NCBI GenBank assembly: GCA_037976565.1
Contig: CP137671.1
Location: forward strand, 16,322,556 to 16,386,555
Origin: Mesocentrotus franciscanus
Lineage: Eukaryota > Echinodermata > Echinoidea > Camarodonta > Strongylocentrotidae
Length of the DNA: 64,000 bases
Direction of reading: 5' to 3'
A model generated the notes under the pieces. It ran no database searches, was not told the DNA's origin, and saw only the letters and a list, made by a program, of their open reading frames with translations. Positions 23,525 to 34,722 of this stretch are shown piece after piece (the first letter of the stretch is position 1; each line of letters starts with the position of its first letter). A program made the position numbers and the translations under genes.

Positions 23525-24609
23525 GTAATAATGAAAATAGTGGGTTCATGTATAGCGCTCTTGGCTGTCTAACTTGACACTCCTGGTGCTCCGCAATAAG
23601 CGAGTTCGTTATTGCATACTGCGCATGCGCCAAATTCGGGAACAAACTTTTCCAAAGGTTAATCGAAGATAAAGAGAGCTGAGAGAGCAACTGTGATTTT
23701 GTTTGTGTGCTGGTCTTTCCATTGTGAATGTTCACATCAGTCACCGGAAATTATTTCCGAACGTCGGAATCGGTTCTTCATAGTAAACTTTACTTGGAAT
23801 CTGATCATCGGTAAAGTATTATCGGCATTATCGTGATCCAAGTCCCCAAGAACTCGGATCCACGGACACATTTGACTCTGAAAAACATGTCCTACCTTCC
23901 AAAATTGTATCCACCAAAGCGCGCGTTTAATAGATTATTGCTTTATTTAGTCAAGCCAAATTATCTAGTAGGCCTGTTAGAAGTCCTTCACTAAATAAAG
24001 CAAACTATAATTCACATTTATTTAATCAAGCATTGATTAGGCTGAATGAATGCATATTATATTGATTAATTTCATCATGCCTTTAACGGTTATTGAAGAC
24101 GAAATATTACTTTCATTATATATATTTTTGCTTTATTTAGCCAAACCAATTCATCTAGTAGGCCTATTAAGAAAAACACTATAAAACTGTCTATAAATTC
24201 TTCGTGGTGCGAGTCCCCCTTGCGTGTTAAGATAATTAAATTTCTCATAGGAGGGGACTTACACCACAAGGTATATACTCCTCGTGAACCGAGTCCCCCC
24301 TCCGAAATGAATACGAGACGGCAATACACCCGTTGATATTCATCTACCCCTCATTTCCCTCCTCTTCAAGACCACTCTGCCACTTTCAGACAGCTACCTA
24401 GAGATGTTAAATTAATATTTGCTGTTATAGTTTATCACTAAAATCAAAAGAATCTGACTAAAAAACATTATCAAACTGTCTATATATCCTTCGTGGTGCG
24501 AGTCCCCCTTGCGTGTTAAGATCATCAAATTTCCCATAGAGGGGGACTCGGATCACGAGGAATATATTCCTCGTGGTGTAAGTCCCCTCCTATGGGAAAT
24601 TTGATGATC
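23525..24609. repeat. Intron with inverted GAGTCCCCC-type repeats
   Basis: Inside the long intron. TTCGTGGTGCGAGTCCCCC and inverse forms (GGGGGACTCGGATCACGA) recur at about 24200-24300 and 24485-24600, making two stem-forming blocks. A TTGCTTTATTTAG...CATCTAGTAGGCCT block is also duplicated (about 23938 and 24127). Non-coding. Confidence 0.6.
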
Positions 24610-24613
24610 TTAA

Positions 24614-25359
24614 AGGGCAAGTCCACTCCAAAAATAACTTACTTTCAATAGAAGCAGAACAATCAGACAAACCAATCAAAAAAAGTTTGAGCAAAATCGG
24701 ATAATTAATAAGAAAGTTATGAATTTTTAATGACATGAACAACTTTGAAAATCACAAGTCACTCATGAGTCTGTGATGTCATTGCCTCACTATCCACTAA
24801 TTGTTTTCTTTATATTGATAATATAAGTTTCCCATTTTCCCCCTAAGAATTTTATTTCCTCACACCAGCATCCGAGTTATATTGATAGTAATATGTTTTT
24901 GTGTGGATGCACTAATATAGAGTAATTTATTTCAGTTAAATCATGACAAATTTGAATTTTGATAAACTATTTATATAAAAATCAAATAATTGTGAATATA
25001 CAATATTCAGAAAATACTAGTATCAATTCTTCAAAGTTCATAAAAGATTTTGTGAAATGTCATGCACGCAATATGATACAAATCATATAACCTGGGCAAA
25101 GGCATGGGGAAATCAAGTTTTTTGGGATAAAAATATATAAAGCTATTGATAAATAGTGAGGCAATGACGTCACAAACTGATAACCAAATCGGCAATTTGT
25201 GAGTGATTTCCATTGTTCCATACTTGTTCATACTTTTTCAAAAATGCATAACTTCCTTATTAGTTATCCGATTTTACTCAATTTTGTTTTGTTTTGCTCT
25301 GTCTCTCTTGTTTTTCTGCATTGATTAAAAGCAAATTATTTTTGGAGTGGACTTAGCCT
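24614..25359. mobile_element. TTAA-flanked foldback element, 746 bp
   Basis: Termini AGGGCAAGTCCACTCC and GGAGTGGACTTAGCCT with long, partly matching arms, flanked by TTAA at 24610-24613 and 25360-25363. It interrupts a GATGATC-TTAA-CACG sequence that is seen intact (inverse) at about 24518-24530, which gives an internal empty-site control. No transposase. Confidence 0.85.
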
Positions 25360-25960
25360 TTAACACGTAAGGGGTACCTGGCAAGAATTAATTCCTTGAA
25401 ATGCTACAGCACCATAATGGCAGCCATGTTAAAGACGGGGTAATAATTGTCGAGCGTGTCAAGTTAGACATGAGCGTTATACGAGAACCCACTTCAATTA
25501 TTATTATTATTACTATTATTTTCATTCAGCATTATGTGCTAAATTTACAAGTACAATTGCGTATTCTATTAAAACATTGCAGCATAGTGAGGAGTCTTGG
25601 AATATTGGAATATTTAGCTTTTACTTTAAGGGAGTCCTCACTTTTGTTGGATACTGCATAACGTAATTAATATGCATATAATATGTGCATAATTATATAG
25701 AGAGAGAGAGAGAAAGAGGGGGAGAGGGGGCATAGCGCGAGAGAGAGAGAGAGAGAGTGAGGGGGCAATTCAAAAGTAATTTTTTCCATGCATCACTGAC
25801 CTGAATATAGTTTCATTAGAAAAATGTATCACGTTAGTATCCCCACTAGAGTTTGGATCAGACTAAATATGTAAGGAAATACGCGAATACGCGGTAACAT
25901 ATGGGACCACTGAATTGCCTTGGATTTTCATATCCATATTGATAAACAGTTACAAAGGAG

Positions 25961-27122
25961 CAGGCGCGGATCCAGGATTTCTTAGGGGGGGGGGCCCAAA
26001 TTTGAAATTATGCGAGCCAAATATTGGTGGTATTGGTGACCAGCAGTGGCGTAATGAGCAAAAACATTTTTTTTTGTTTTTGTTGGGGGAGGGGGGGGCA
26101 GACAAAATCCGCATCTCCTCACTCTTACATGCAGGCCCCGCTGAACGTTTTTCAAAGTGGGTGGGGGGAGGCTAAAGTATTTATGATCGAGAAGAGCGTA
26201 AATAGGGGTAAAATGGGGTCTAGGGGCTAAGCCCCGGCGGAGATCAAGGGGCGGAGCCCCTGGAAGCTCAGGGGGTATGGGCATTTAATTACGGTCCGAT
26301 GAGCATATTTTGATACCTTATTCATGACACTGGCAAGTCACTAATTGGCTTGGGGTCCAGGGGGCAGAGCCCCCAGAAGCTCAGGAGTTTTATGTATTTT
26401 ATAAGCATTCATTTTATAGGGGGGCAAATTCCCCCACCTCCCTCCCCTATCAGCCCCCGATCTACACCTTGTTGGCGGGGAAAATCGCAACTGATCTCCC
26501 CTACCTTTCTTCTTTCTTTTGTTTTTATTTCCCTCCTCTTTTCCTTTCCCGAGTCTCTCTCTTTTAGGTTTGCTGGGGGCAAGGGCCTTTCGGCCCCCTC
26601 CCCGATCCACACGTTTTTGGCGGGATAAATAATCGCAACTGATCTCCCCTTTTCACCTTTTTTTCCTTCTTCCTCTTTTTTGTTCTCTTTTAGCTCTCCT
26701 CGTTTCCTTTCTATTCCTTCTCTCTTTTTTTGGTGGGGGCGGGAGAGGGGGAGAGGCAAGGGCCTTTTGTCCCCCGATCCACAACTTTTTGGTGGGAAAA
26801 TTTTAACTGATATCCCCCGATTTTCTTTTCTTCTTCCTCTTTTTTTCCTTCCCTTTAACTCCTCTTTTCCTTTTTTCTTTCCCTTTTTTCTTTCCCTTTC
26901 CTTCCTTCTTTCTTATTTTTTATGGGGGGGGGGGGCAACAGCCTGGGAGGCACGGCCCTTTCGGCCCCCCTTCCCCGATCTCCTTCTTTTCCCCTTTTCT
27001 TTACTCTTTCTCTCCCGCCCCCTTTCTCTCCTCTTTCCCTTTCCCTTCTTTTCCTTCTTTTCCTTCTCTATCTCTTTTTGCGGGGGGGCAAGGCCCGCTC
27101 GGCCCCCCTGGATCCGCGCCTG
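25961..27122. mobile_element. Non-autonomous hAT-type element, 1,162 bp, in the NLR intron
   Basis: Termini CAGGCGCGGATCCAGG and its exact inverse. A perfect 8-bp duplication, CAAAGGAG, flanks it (25953-25960, 27123-27130). It holds one unit of the 1-1790 tandem repeat and, from about 26480, four units that start with GGCGGG-AAATCGCAACTGATC or a variant and run into pyrimidine tracts. No transposase frame. Confidence 0.9.
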
Positions 27123-27665
27123 CAAAGGAGGAATCTCCATCTAGAAAGCACGGAAATAGAACGATATGAAAGATGCATTTGATTAGTTCATGGATTATAC
27201 GCATATCAATCCAGGAGCGTAGCTTTTGCAAGTAGAAATCGTTTTTATCTTCTTTAGTTATGAAACGCACAACATCATGCACATTTAATATGACGCTTCC
27301 CGCAATATTCGCTCAATAGAAGATGGTCTAAAACCCGACCATTTGACCCAAAGGCCTGACATCTTAGCATTGACCCGAGTAACCCTTCCCTGGGGCAGTG
27401 ACATCAGGGCACATTGTCAATCCATTAATCACTGTGAGAGCCCCTATCTAGGAAATAAATAATTTCTCAGCTACTGGACATGATTCACACGCAACTTTAA
27501 ATTGAGATTTAGGAAGTAACGTATGTTGATATTACATTTCTGTGATTCATGGTTTATGTCATTGTTTTTTTTGCTGCCGCTTTTGATATTGTTTTACGTT
27601 TAAACACTAGTAACATTCTTTTCCAAGTAACTTTAGAGACAACGTTCTTCACCATCTCATTACAG

Positions 27666-29314
27666 GTCAGGATGGTGATCACTTACCGTCAATGACAGAG
27701 GAGGAAATCCAACGGGTTGCTGAAGAGGTCAAACGCTATTATACAATTCATCTATGTCAGATTCAAGCTAATCCACTGAACAGCGAGCTTCTACTTGAAT
27801 TTGACCGGATCTTCACCAATCTAACGTTCATGGAAGAAGACAAAGGTACAAAGCGCAAGATTCCGCTTCTCTACGACGACCTCCTCGGAACGAAAGTCAA
27901 CGGGATCTATCCTAAACGCTTGTTGGTGGAAGGTGAAGGTGGTGCGGGGAAGACCACTTTCTGCGCCAAGATCGCTTGGGACTGGATCCACGGAAAAGGT
28001 TACCAAGATTTCAAACTAGTTCTTGTCATCCTTCTTCGCGAGGCAAAGGAAAAGACTGTTGGAGAGATAGTGAAGACGTATCTTTCTAACAACAACCCGG
28101 TCACAGCCAAGCAGCTAGACAAGCACATCCTCTCAAATTCGGATGATGATGTCTTTCTTGTCCTGGACGGGCTAGATGAGTCTACTGTCGATCTTAACAG
28201 CAATCAGGAAATCGCCCTGATCACTTGCAATCGTCTGTTCAATTCAGGGACAGTACTAATCACGTCGCGACAATGGAGGTCAGATGAGATTAGGAAGAAT
28301 GCCGATCTCAGAAAGGTGTTTGCTTTCATTGCTGTGGAAGGTTTCTCTGCTGAAAACCTCTCTTCCTACATCACCAAGTTCTTTCATCCAGACACAGCTT
28401 CCTCTGAAGATCTGAACCGATTCATATCGAACAACGATGTGATCAGAGAGAACATGGCCCCCTACCCCATATACACAGCCATGCTGTGCATCATGTGGAA
28501 AGAGTTTGATGGAGAGCGCCGAGAGGCAATGTCCAAGCTGCAAACATTTTCCCAGCTCTTTAATGAGATGATCGACTTTTTGGTTGATCATTACCTATCG
28601 AAGCACATTCCATCTGCAAGTATTGCTGAAGGCGCTTTAAGGGAGAATCGTTCAGATATTCGTCATCACCTGCTTCAGATTGGTCGCGTTGCCTTCCAGG
28701 GACTTCGGGGGAGACGGTTAGTATTCACAGAAGAAGAGTTTCAAAGCTGTCCAGAGTCTATCGATGTAGGTTGCAAAGTAGGTGTACTCACCAGAGAAAA
28801 GAAAGTTCTTCCGAGGAGAGACAGAAGAACTAATCCAAATTCAGCAGTTCAATCGGTGCAGTTCCCTCATAAGCTCTTCCAGGAATATCTATCAGGAATG
28901 TATCTTGCATCTCTTTACAACTCAAACCGTAATGAGTATGACGGGTTGATAGCGATAATCATAACGGACGCAAGAGAATACCGGTACCTACTGTACTTCA
29001 CCTCGGCCCAGCAGAAGGAGATCGGATTGGATATCGTATCTCGTCTCACAGCAGGGAAAAGACAGCATAGATATTATGACAATGATATTGATGATGACTT
29101 CATCGTAGATGATGACTTCATCGTAGATGATGACTTCATCGTAGATGATGACTTCATCGTAGATGTAGCATACGAGAGCCGAGACCAAGCAGTGGCCAAA
29201 GCAGTGGCGGATTATCTCTCCTCTGATCAGTCCAGCAAGACACTGGAGATCACTGAGAAGATGCAGGCACACACAGTATCAGGGCATATCTTCATCATGA
29301 ATCATCGTGGCGTG
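27666..29314 (+). CDS. NLR gene, NACHT ATPase exon
   Basis: Acceptor CATTACAG at 27665; enters in phase 1 to give SIRTG-QDGDHLPSM; donor GTG|GTAAGA at 29315 leaves in phase 0. Numbered from the Met at 27692: a NACHT-associated lead-in with YYTIHLCQIQ (16-25); Walker A GEGGAGKTT (81-89, bases 27932-27958); Walker B FLVLDGLDE (155-163); sensor-like VLITSRQWR (188-196); then helical regions of the NACHT winged-helix type, with FPHKLFQEYLSGMYLA near 391-406. This is a STAND ATPase that oligomerises when a ligand or danger signal is sensed. The frame runs on to TAG at 29450-29452, but the last 45 codons are best read as intron, because the consensus donor at 29315 joins in phase to the LRR-like exon at 29747. 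It carries an unusual 4 x 18-bp repeat (DDDFIV). Confidence 0.9.
29090..29161 (+). repeat. Coding minisatellite, 4 x 18 bp (DDDFIV) in the NACHT exon
   Basis: Four perfect copies of GATGATGACTTCATCGTA encode a repeated Asp-Asp-Asp-Phe-Ile-Val, residues 467-490 from the Met at 27692. The repeat keeps the frame. It lies after the winged-helix part and before the LRR-like exons, probably in a surface loop. Confidence 0.97.
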
Positions 29315-29746
29315 GTAAGAAAAGTACTGTCAAATTGTAGCAACATATCAATTACATCTTTGTATGATCTGAATGAATATTTAGAATCTGAAAACTGCAA
29401 TGTACCCGAAAAACATTTACTATTATTATTTACAATAGTTAATGAGTATTAGGAGTTTAATCTGTTAACAGGAGTTGTGATTCATTGCAGCACAACCCGC
29501 CTTGCATGTACATGTATTTGCAATGAAACCTTGTTTAATAATATAACACTTTTAATACCACGAATCCCAATAGGTTTGTACGTGCATACTGTTCAAACCA
29601 GTATGATAAAGACACATACGGAAAATGACAAAATCATATTAAAAATCAGTATCAATTAAGTTAATTATTTAAGAAAATCCAGTATTATTTTCATGCGTTT
29701 ATGTTTCTAGCCATACAATATTATGTGTGTACACTACCTTGTATAG

Positions 29747-29902
29747 GATGACCTGTTTATAGAGAAGTCATGTGGACGGACGGCTTCAGAGGACCTGGCT
29801 GAATTCATGTGCTCATCACGATCACTGAGATCTGTGACGATCGCTAGTACGATGCATGATATCTTCTACTCGGTGCTTGCGAATAAAGCAGTCGATTCCA
29901 AG
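29747..29902 (+). CDS. NLR gene, first LRR-like exon (52 codons)
   Basis: Acceptor CTTGTATAG, donor AAG|GTCAGT, phase 0 at both ends. The peptide DDLFIEKSCGRTASEDLAEF then MCSSRSLRSVTIASTMHDIF aligns with the array exons further down (shared A-S-x-D-L-A-x-F-x-C, L-x-x-(V/L)-T-(I/L), H-D-x-F-Y-S). It is a diverged member of the same exon family, probably two leucine-rich-repeat-like turns of 26-30 residues. Confidence 0.8.
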
Positions 29903-30272
29903 GTCAGTATAAATCTGTGTATTATCCACGTTGTCGTATTTTTGGTAGACCAATCTTTTAAAAGAAATGGATGCCATATTCAGTCAGGATAATATATATA
30001 TTTCCTGATGTCATAAGATTGGATTGCATAGGAGAATAATGGGGAAAATAATTCTTTTTTTAGAAAAATACATGTAAATTTCAAACGTCTTTATTATTTT
30101 TAAATGAAGAAGAAGAAATATTTCATTAAACTATTGATACAATGCTTATGTTTAATGTTACATTTCATAATTTGAGCCAGAGGGTTTCCAAATAAATTAT
30201 TTTCTTCATCTTTAATGGCTCTAATCGTAATTACCTAATTCTTGCTTGGTTTAATAGAAGACTAACATCAGT

Positions 30273-30469
30273 GAGTGGAAAAGAAGGAAGAAAACAAGAC
30301 ATCAATGTTCGGAATGTCTAAAGTGGCGGATGATCCAGGATTTTCAGAGAGCAGGGGTATCCTTTTAACCGAATAAGATTCGGTAATCCCGCCGGCTCTC
30401 TCATATTTGCCGATCGGTAGAAAAAAACACACGAACATTGATATCTTGTTTCCTTCTTTTCCATTCACT
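30273..30469. repeat. Inverted repeat with about 40-bp arms
   Basis: GTGAGTGGAAAAGAAGGAAG near 30273-30312 pairs with the inverse at 30431-30469 around an insert holding GTGGCGGATGATCCAGG. Probably a small foldback transposon in the intron. Confidence 0.55.
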
Positions 30470-30494
30470 AAAGTTAGAGTTCTATTGAACTAGG

Positions 30495-30581
30495 GGTAAA
30501 TTTGGGTACTGACGATTAGAGCGATTAAAGATGAAAATGACTTTTACTCAACTTCTAACTTCTAACGTCATATGCATAGGT
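30495..30581 (+). pseudogene. Possible decayed LRR-like exon
   Basis: GACTTTTACTCAACTTC just before AGGTATTGATTTGATCATAT resembles the 3' end of the array exons (GACTTCTACTCAACATC ... AAG|GTATTGATTTGATCATAT). The intron sequence after it matches the array. The exon part has stops and is hardly recognisable. Confidence 0.35.
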
Positions 30582-31912
30582 ATTGATTTGATCATATGTG
30601 TTAGGACTTTAAGCAAATCACTACACCTCTTGTTATACTAGAAGTGCACTCATTTATAAAGTAAAACAAAATTGGACGGTTTTGATGTCCAAGTTAGTAC
30701 ACCATTAAGAGGAAGCAGGTACGAAGCGTTAGCGTTTAAGGAATTATAGAAGCGAAAAATGCGCTTCTGTAGAACAAAAAAGAATTAGACTATTTTATTG
30801 ATAGTTAATAATATATACAATATTTTGCTTTCCATGTGTCATTACAATGCTACGTATTAAAGATTAGATTTACATAGTAGTATTTCATTTAAATGTAAGA
30901 ATAACGCATTGCTTTTTAAATTGAATGATGATGGCAACTGTAATAATGAGACTCTTGACATCAGGTTGTTGCCCCCCCCCCCCTCTCTCAGTCCGTTGTG
31001 CAAATGCGATGTTACCGAATCATATGTCCGGGAAATCCCTTCTTTCTGACAATCTCTGAGCCGCCACTATATAATGTCGTCGATAACATAATCAGGGTGA
31101 TCTAGTTCCAGGGACAAAAGCATATTTTTATTTTCAAGAGAAGCGACCGTTCTGGTTTCTTGTTTTATTCTCTTTTGTTCTGTTACACTTTAGATCATGA
31201 ACCCACTGGTTCATTCATATATTTACCCACTTCTCCCACAATCAACAGGTCAATATGATCTAGGACCAGGTCATTACATCTCATATCCGTTAAACTGAAG
31301 TTAAATTACTCTCATCGTTTATTCCACGATGTCATATCATACTCAACATATATGTATCATACTACTCCCTCCCCTGGTAGTCAGGTCAATGTATCGATTA
31401 TTCACTAAAAACCGAGAAACGATATGTTTTCCATTTACATCTTTACGCAATGTATAACTTTACACAATGTACATTTATACGTAATGTACATCTTACAACG
31501 TACAATAAGTCTCATAAGAAAACAGTTACTATACAAATAGGCAATAGTATGGTATCTGAAACAATATGAAAGTGTTGATATTTTGGGGGTATAATCTATC
31601 ACTATTCTATTAGTATACATTTTCTCATTTTGAGCCGATTCAATCCTATGCTATTCTCATTCCATAACCTAATACCCTAATTCAACAAATAACAAAGAAC
31701 TTAAATGCATGGGAGAATAGGTAAAAGCGAACAAGTTATCCCTCTTTTTTATTTTTTAAGGAACACCCCTTGATCTACAAAATCTATTGGGGTTACAATA
31801 TACGACAAACTAAATGAGAAAACTGACATACATAACCTATTCAAAGTAATTTCCCATACTATTTAAATAATAAATATACTTCGATAGTAATTCTTCACAA
31901 GAACAGTGGCGT

Positions 31913-32415
31913 ATCTATGGGGATGCAAAGAGGAAACGTGCCCCGGGCGGCACTTGAAAGGGCGCAAAAATGCGCAAGAGAGAAAGATAAATAGGAAAAA
32001 AAAATCATTATTCTATCATACGCACCTCTAATAGGCATTGTAAATGATATAGAAATGAGTTTTCAGGGGTTTAAATTGTGATAATTTTAGTAAATCTCAG
32101 TCACACTACTCCCTCGCACAGTAATTACTTCGCTTCAGCATCTTCAGGATCTCCGGGATGTGAATTTCGCTCCCGAATATAGGGTGTAGTATAACAATAG
32201 AGAGGAGGCGCAAAAATGCGCAAGAGAGAAAGATAAATAGGAGAAAAATCATTATTCTATCATATGCACCTCTAATAGGCATTGTAAATGAAATTAAAAA
32301 TGAATTTTCAGAGGTTTAAAATGTGATTATTTTAGTAAATCTCAGTCGCACTATTTTGCTTATGGATCTTCAGGATCTGAATTTCGCTCCCGAATATAGG
32401 GTGTAGTATATTGTT
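31913..32415. mobile_element. Insert with internal tandem duplication, hAT-like left end
   Basis: Begins CAGTGGCGTATCTATGGGG. A block of about 250 bp (GGCGCAAAAATGCGCAAGAG ... CGAATATAGGGTGTAGTATA) is present twice (about 31960-32195 and 32210-32412). Absent from the partner duplication. The right end was not identified. Confidence 0.5.
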
Positions 32416-32741
32416 CATGAATAGCGTTTTTTAAGAGGTTAACGACAAAAAAATCTGAGTTATCTTTGTTAAATGCTCCCATATCCCATAAGTTTGATCA
32501 GCCTTTAGTTAAATACTGCGCCGGAATATAGGATTGAGCGGCTAAAAATGAAACAGCCCTCGCAAAGGTTCAACGTTTAAAATAAATCTTGTCGGTTGCC
32601 ATACTAAATTCCTCGATAATAGTTCTTCCTGCGCTTTCAGGGGACCGACGGTTTTAAGCCCCCCCCCTCCCCCCCTCCCGCCCTCCCGATGGACTTGGTA
32701 TTAAGGATTAATGCCTTACCAAAGGACATTAGCACATCGAA

Positions 32742-32803
32742 TTCGTTTCGAACCCGGGACCTTCCGGTTACAAAACCACTGCTCTACCACTGAGCCATCC
32801 CAT
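32742..32803 (-). mobile_element. tRNA-derived SINE head with A and B boxes
   Basis: On the minus strand the sequence reads GGGATGGCTCAGTGGTAGAG then, after an AGTGGTTTTGTAACCGG stretch, GGTCCCGGGTTCGAAAC. TGGCTCAGTGG fits the pol III A box and GGTTCGAAAC the B box. The anticodon-like position reads TGT (Thr-like). It has no 3' acceptor-stem match to close a true tRNA and sits in repeat-rich intron, so a tRNA-derived SINE is the best call. A truncated relative lies at 51010-51058. Confidence 0.7.
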
Positions 32804-34028
32804 CTCCCTAATTCCGTATTTGAGGGTTATAACTTCAAAATATATACAGCTCCATCGCTTTGCTCCATCGCTTTTAAGAAGCGAAGGTTAGTTTGGGCGG
32901 GGGACTTAATTTTTGTCCCGGTGACATAAAATCTAGATATGCTACTGCACAAGAACAACTCTCTGTATAGTTATTACCATACCTTAATTACAGGCTAATG
33001 GTATGAGAAACGCTATTAAAAAAATATAACCGATAAAATTACTTTTTACAAAAGATAGTCATTAGAAATATTCATATTCGATCACACAGCAAAACTTTAC
33101 GAATCGAAAATTTTGAAATTTCCAGATTTGTTTAATTAACAAACAAAAAATACTAGTACCTATTATCATAATTGCGCTGTACTTTAAAAAAAAAACTAAA
33201 TCTGATTAGATCTAATACATACGTACATTATAATATTATAACACACAATTTTGTTCGACAATCCAACCATTTCCACCTTCCACTCAAATGACTCAATCGT
33301 ACTCTTCCTGAAGTACTGCCGAAAAATACAGAAACTTAATAAGTAATGAAATAATAAACTCCCAAAGTATAAACTGTTGCAAAGATATGTTAGAAAGCAA
33401 ATTGAAACTAAATTCCAATTTAACGAATAGGATCCTCTCCCTCTCTCTTTGTCACACACTGAAACACTCAATTTACCTTCCTTTTCCCTTTCCTTTACTT
33501 TTCTTCTCTCCATTCTCTGCCTATATCAACACCGTTTTGAATATTTTCCCTTGAATATGTCAATTACTTTTCGGATGGGACGGAGACAATTTCCCACCTA
33601 TTTCATTCCAATTTTTTGCTTTTTCGTCAAAATCAAATTTGTTTGTAATGATGTTTATACATGTATTTCAATGTCCCAATTATATATCATTTAAACTAAG
33701 GTTTGGTCTGCTCTGCTATCCAAAAATGTTATCATAGAGGTCATAACATGTGAACATATTTATTTAACTCTTATTATTTTACATCATGAAAATCATTATT
33801 TGAGGTGGACCCTTCCCAGAGCGTGAACAATTTTGAGCACCGAAACAGTATCACCAATACCAGTGTCCTACATATACTATGTATTTCGCATTGTTGCGTT
33901 TTTTCCTTAAAGGCATCGTTTAACAATGTTAAATCTGAGATGCACAGCCCTACGTGTTATCAGTGTCTGTGATATGGTGTAATATTGAAGCCCTAAAAAA
34001 AAATCGCGCTTCAAAATGATCAAGACCC

Positions 34029-34061
34029 TCAACATCGTCATCGATGGCATCATCTGCAAAG
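34029..34061 (+). pseudogene. 3' stub of an LRR-like array exon
   Basis: TCAACATCGTCATCGATGGC through CTGCAAAG|GTATTG is identical to the last part of the array exons. Everything 5' of it is replaced by the truncated TTAA element of the segmental duplication, so this marks a recombination junction. Confidence 0.85.
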
Positions 34062-34192
34062 GTATTGATTTGATCATATATAATAGGACTCTTAGCAAGT
34101 CACTACATGTTTTGTTATACTGGAGGTATACTCTTTCCTATATAGTCAAACTCGAGTGTACAATTTAACTCTCCCTATTGGTACACCGTTAA

Positions 34193-34722
34193 AGATACTA
34201 TGTCCCTTTTGCAGCCAACATCAAATTCTGTAGAACTTTGCAGGAATTATGAATATGTCATGTATGTCCTATCTGTGAAATTTAAACGTTAGCAGTGTCC
34301 TAATATTCAAATTATGCAAGGAAACCTGTTTACTTGCTAGACTTCACTGTCAGACACTATTGAGTGACTGACTGGCTTTTTCATCTTTGGTAATAACATA
34401 CATAAAATGAGCTGTAAAGGGTACATGAGCATTTGTCTACATCAATAACCCACTTCTTGTAATGGCCAAAATTAAACTGATTGAATCTTTGCGCAGCATA
34501 AAACGTACGACCATTCGGTACAATGGTCTGAAAAATCAGACTATTACTTACTGGCTCTATAGCTCCTAAGTCGATTCGACAACTAATAGTCGTTATTTTC
34601 CCACTTAAAGACATTTTCAAGCCCCCTTTTTTAAAGGGAAGTTCTAAATTAGTATTGTCTTTCAAATGCCGTTGGAATTTAACCTTTTCATTTTTTGGGC
34701 CTGCAAATGGGACATAGTACCT
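34193..34722. mobile_element. TTAA-flanked element, 530 bp, inserted in an array intron
   Basis: Termini AGATACTATGTCCCTTTTGCAG and the inverse-like CTGCAAATGGGACATAGTACCT. TTAA at 34189-34192 and 34723-34726. All other array units read GGTACACCGTTAAG across this point, which are empty sites. A partial copy lies at 49318-49535. Confidence 0.9.

Larger units (their letters stand above)
30640..34022. repeat. Segmental duplication, copy 1 (partner 49556-54955)
   Basis: Intron sequence collinear with 49556-50660, 51010-51957, 53105-53157 and 54358-54955. Differences between the copies are mostly clean insertions: the 31913-32415 block here, and the solo LTR, the TTAA element and a TTAA element half in the partner. 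It ends abruptly at about 34022, inside the short TTAA-type element whose fuller copy is at 54851-55228. Confidence 0.85.

Noticed and set aside
23259..25400. CRISPR-like array suggested by repeated GAGTCCCCC motifs
   Set aside because: Only a few copies, alternating orientation and irregular spacing in a eukaryotic intron.
26341..27282. Frames up to 154 codons of the same composition
   Set aside because: Same transposon tracts inside an element bounded by an 8-bp duplication.
29315..29452. Natural stop of the 586-codon NACHT frame at 29450
   Set aside because: A consensus GTAAGA donor at 29315 joins in phase to a recognisable LRR-like exon at 29747; the last 45 codons have no LRR-like pattern. 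It could still be a short read-through isoform.
32742..32803. Functional tRNA-Thr gene on the minus strand
   Set aside because: The pol III boxes are good, but the acceptor stem does not close and the sequence continues into repeat; a related copy is truncated. Better read as a SINE.
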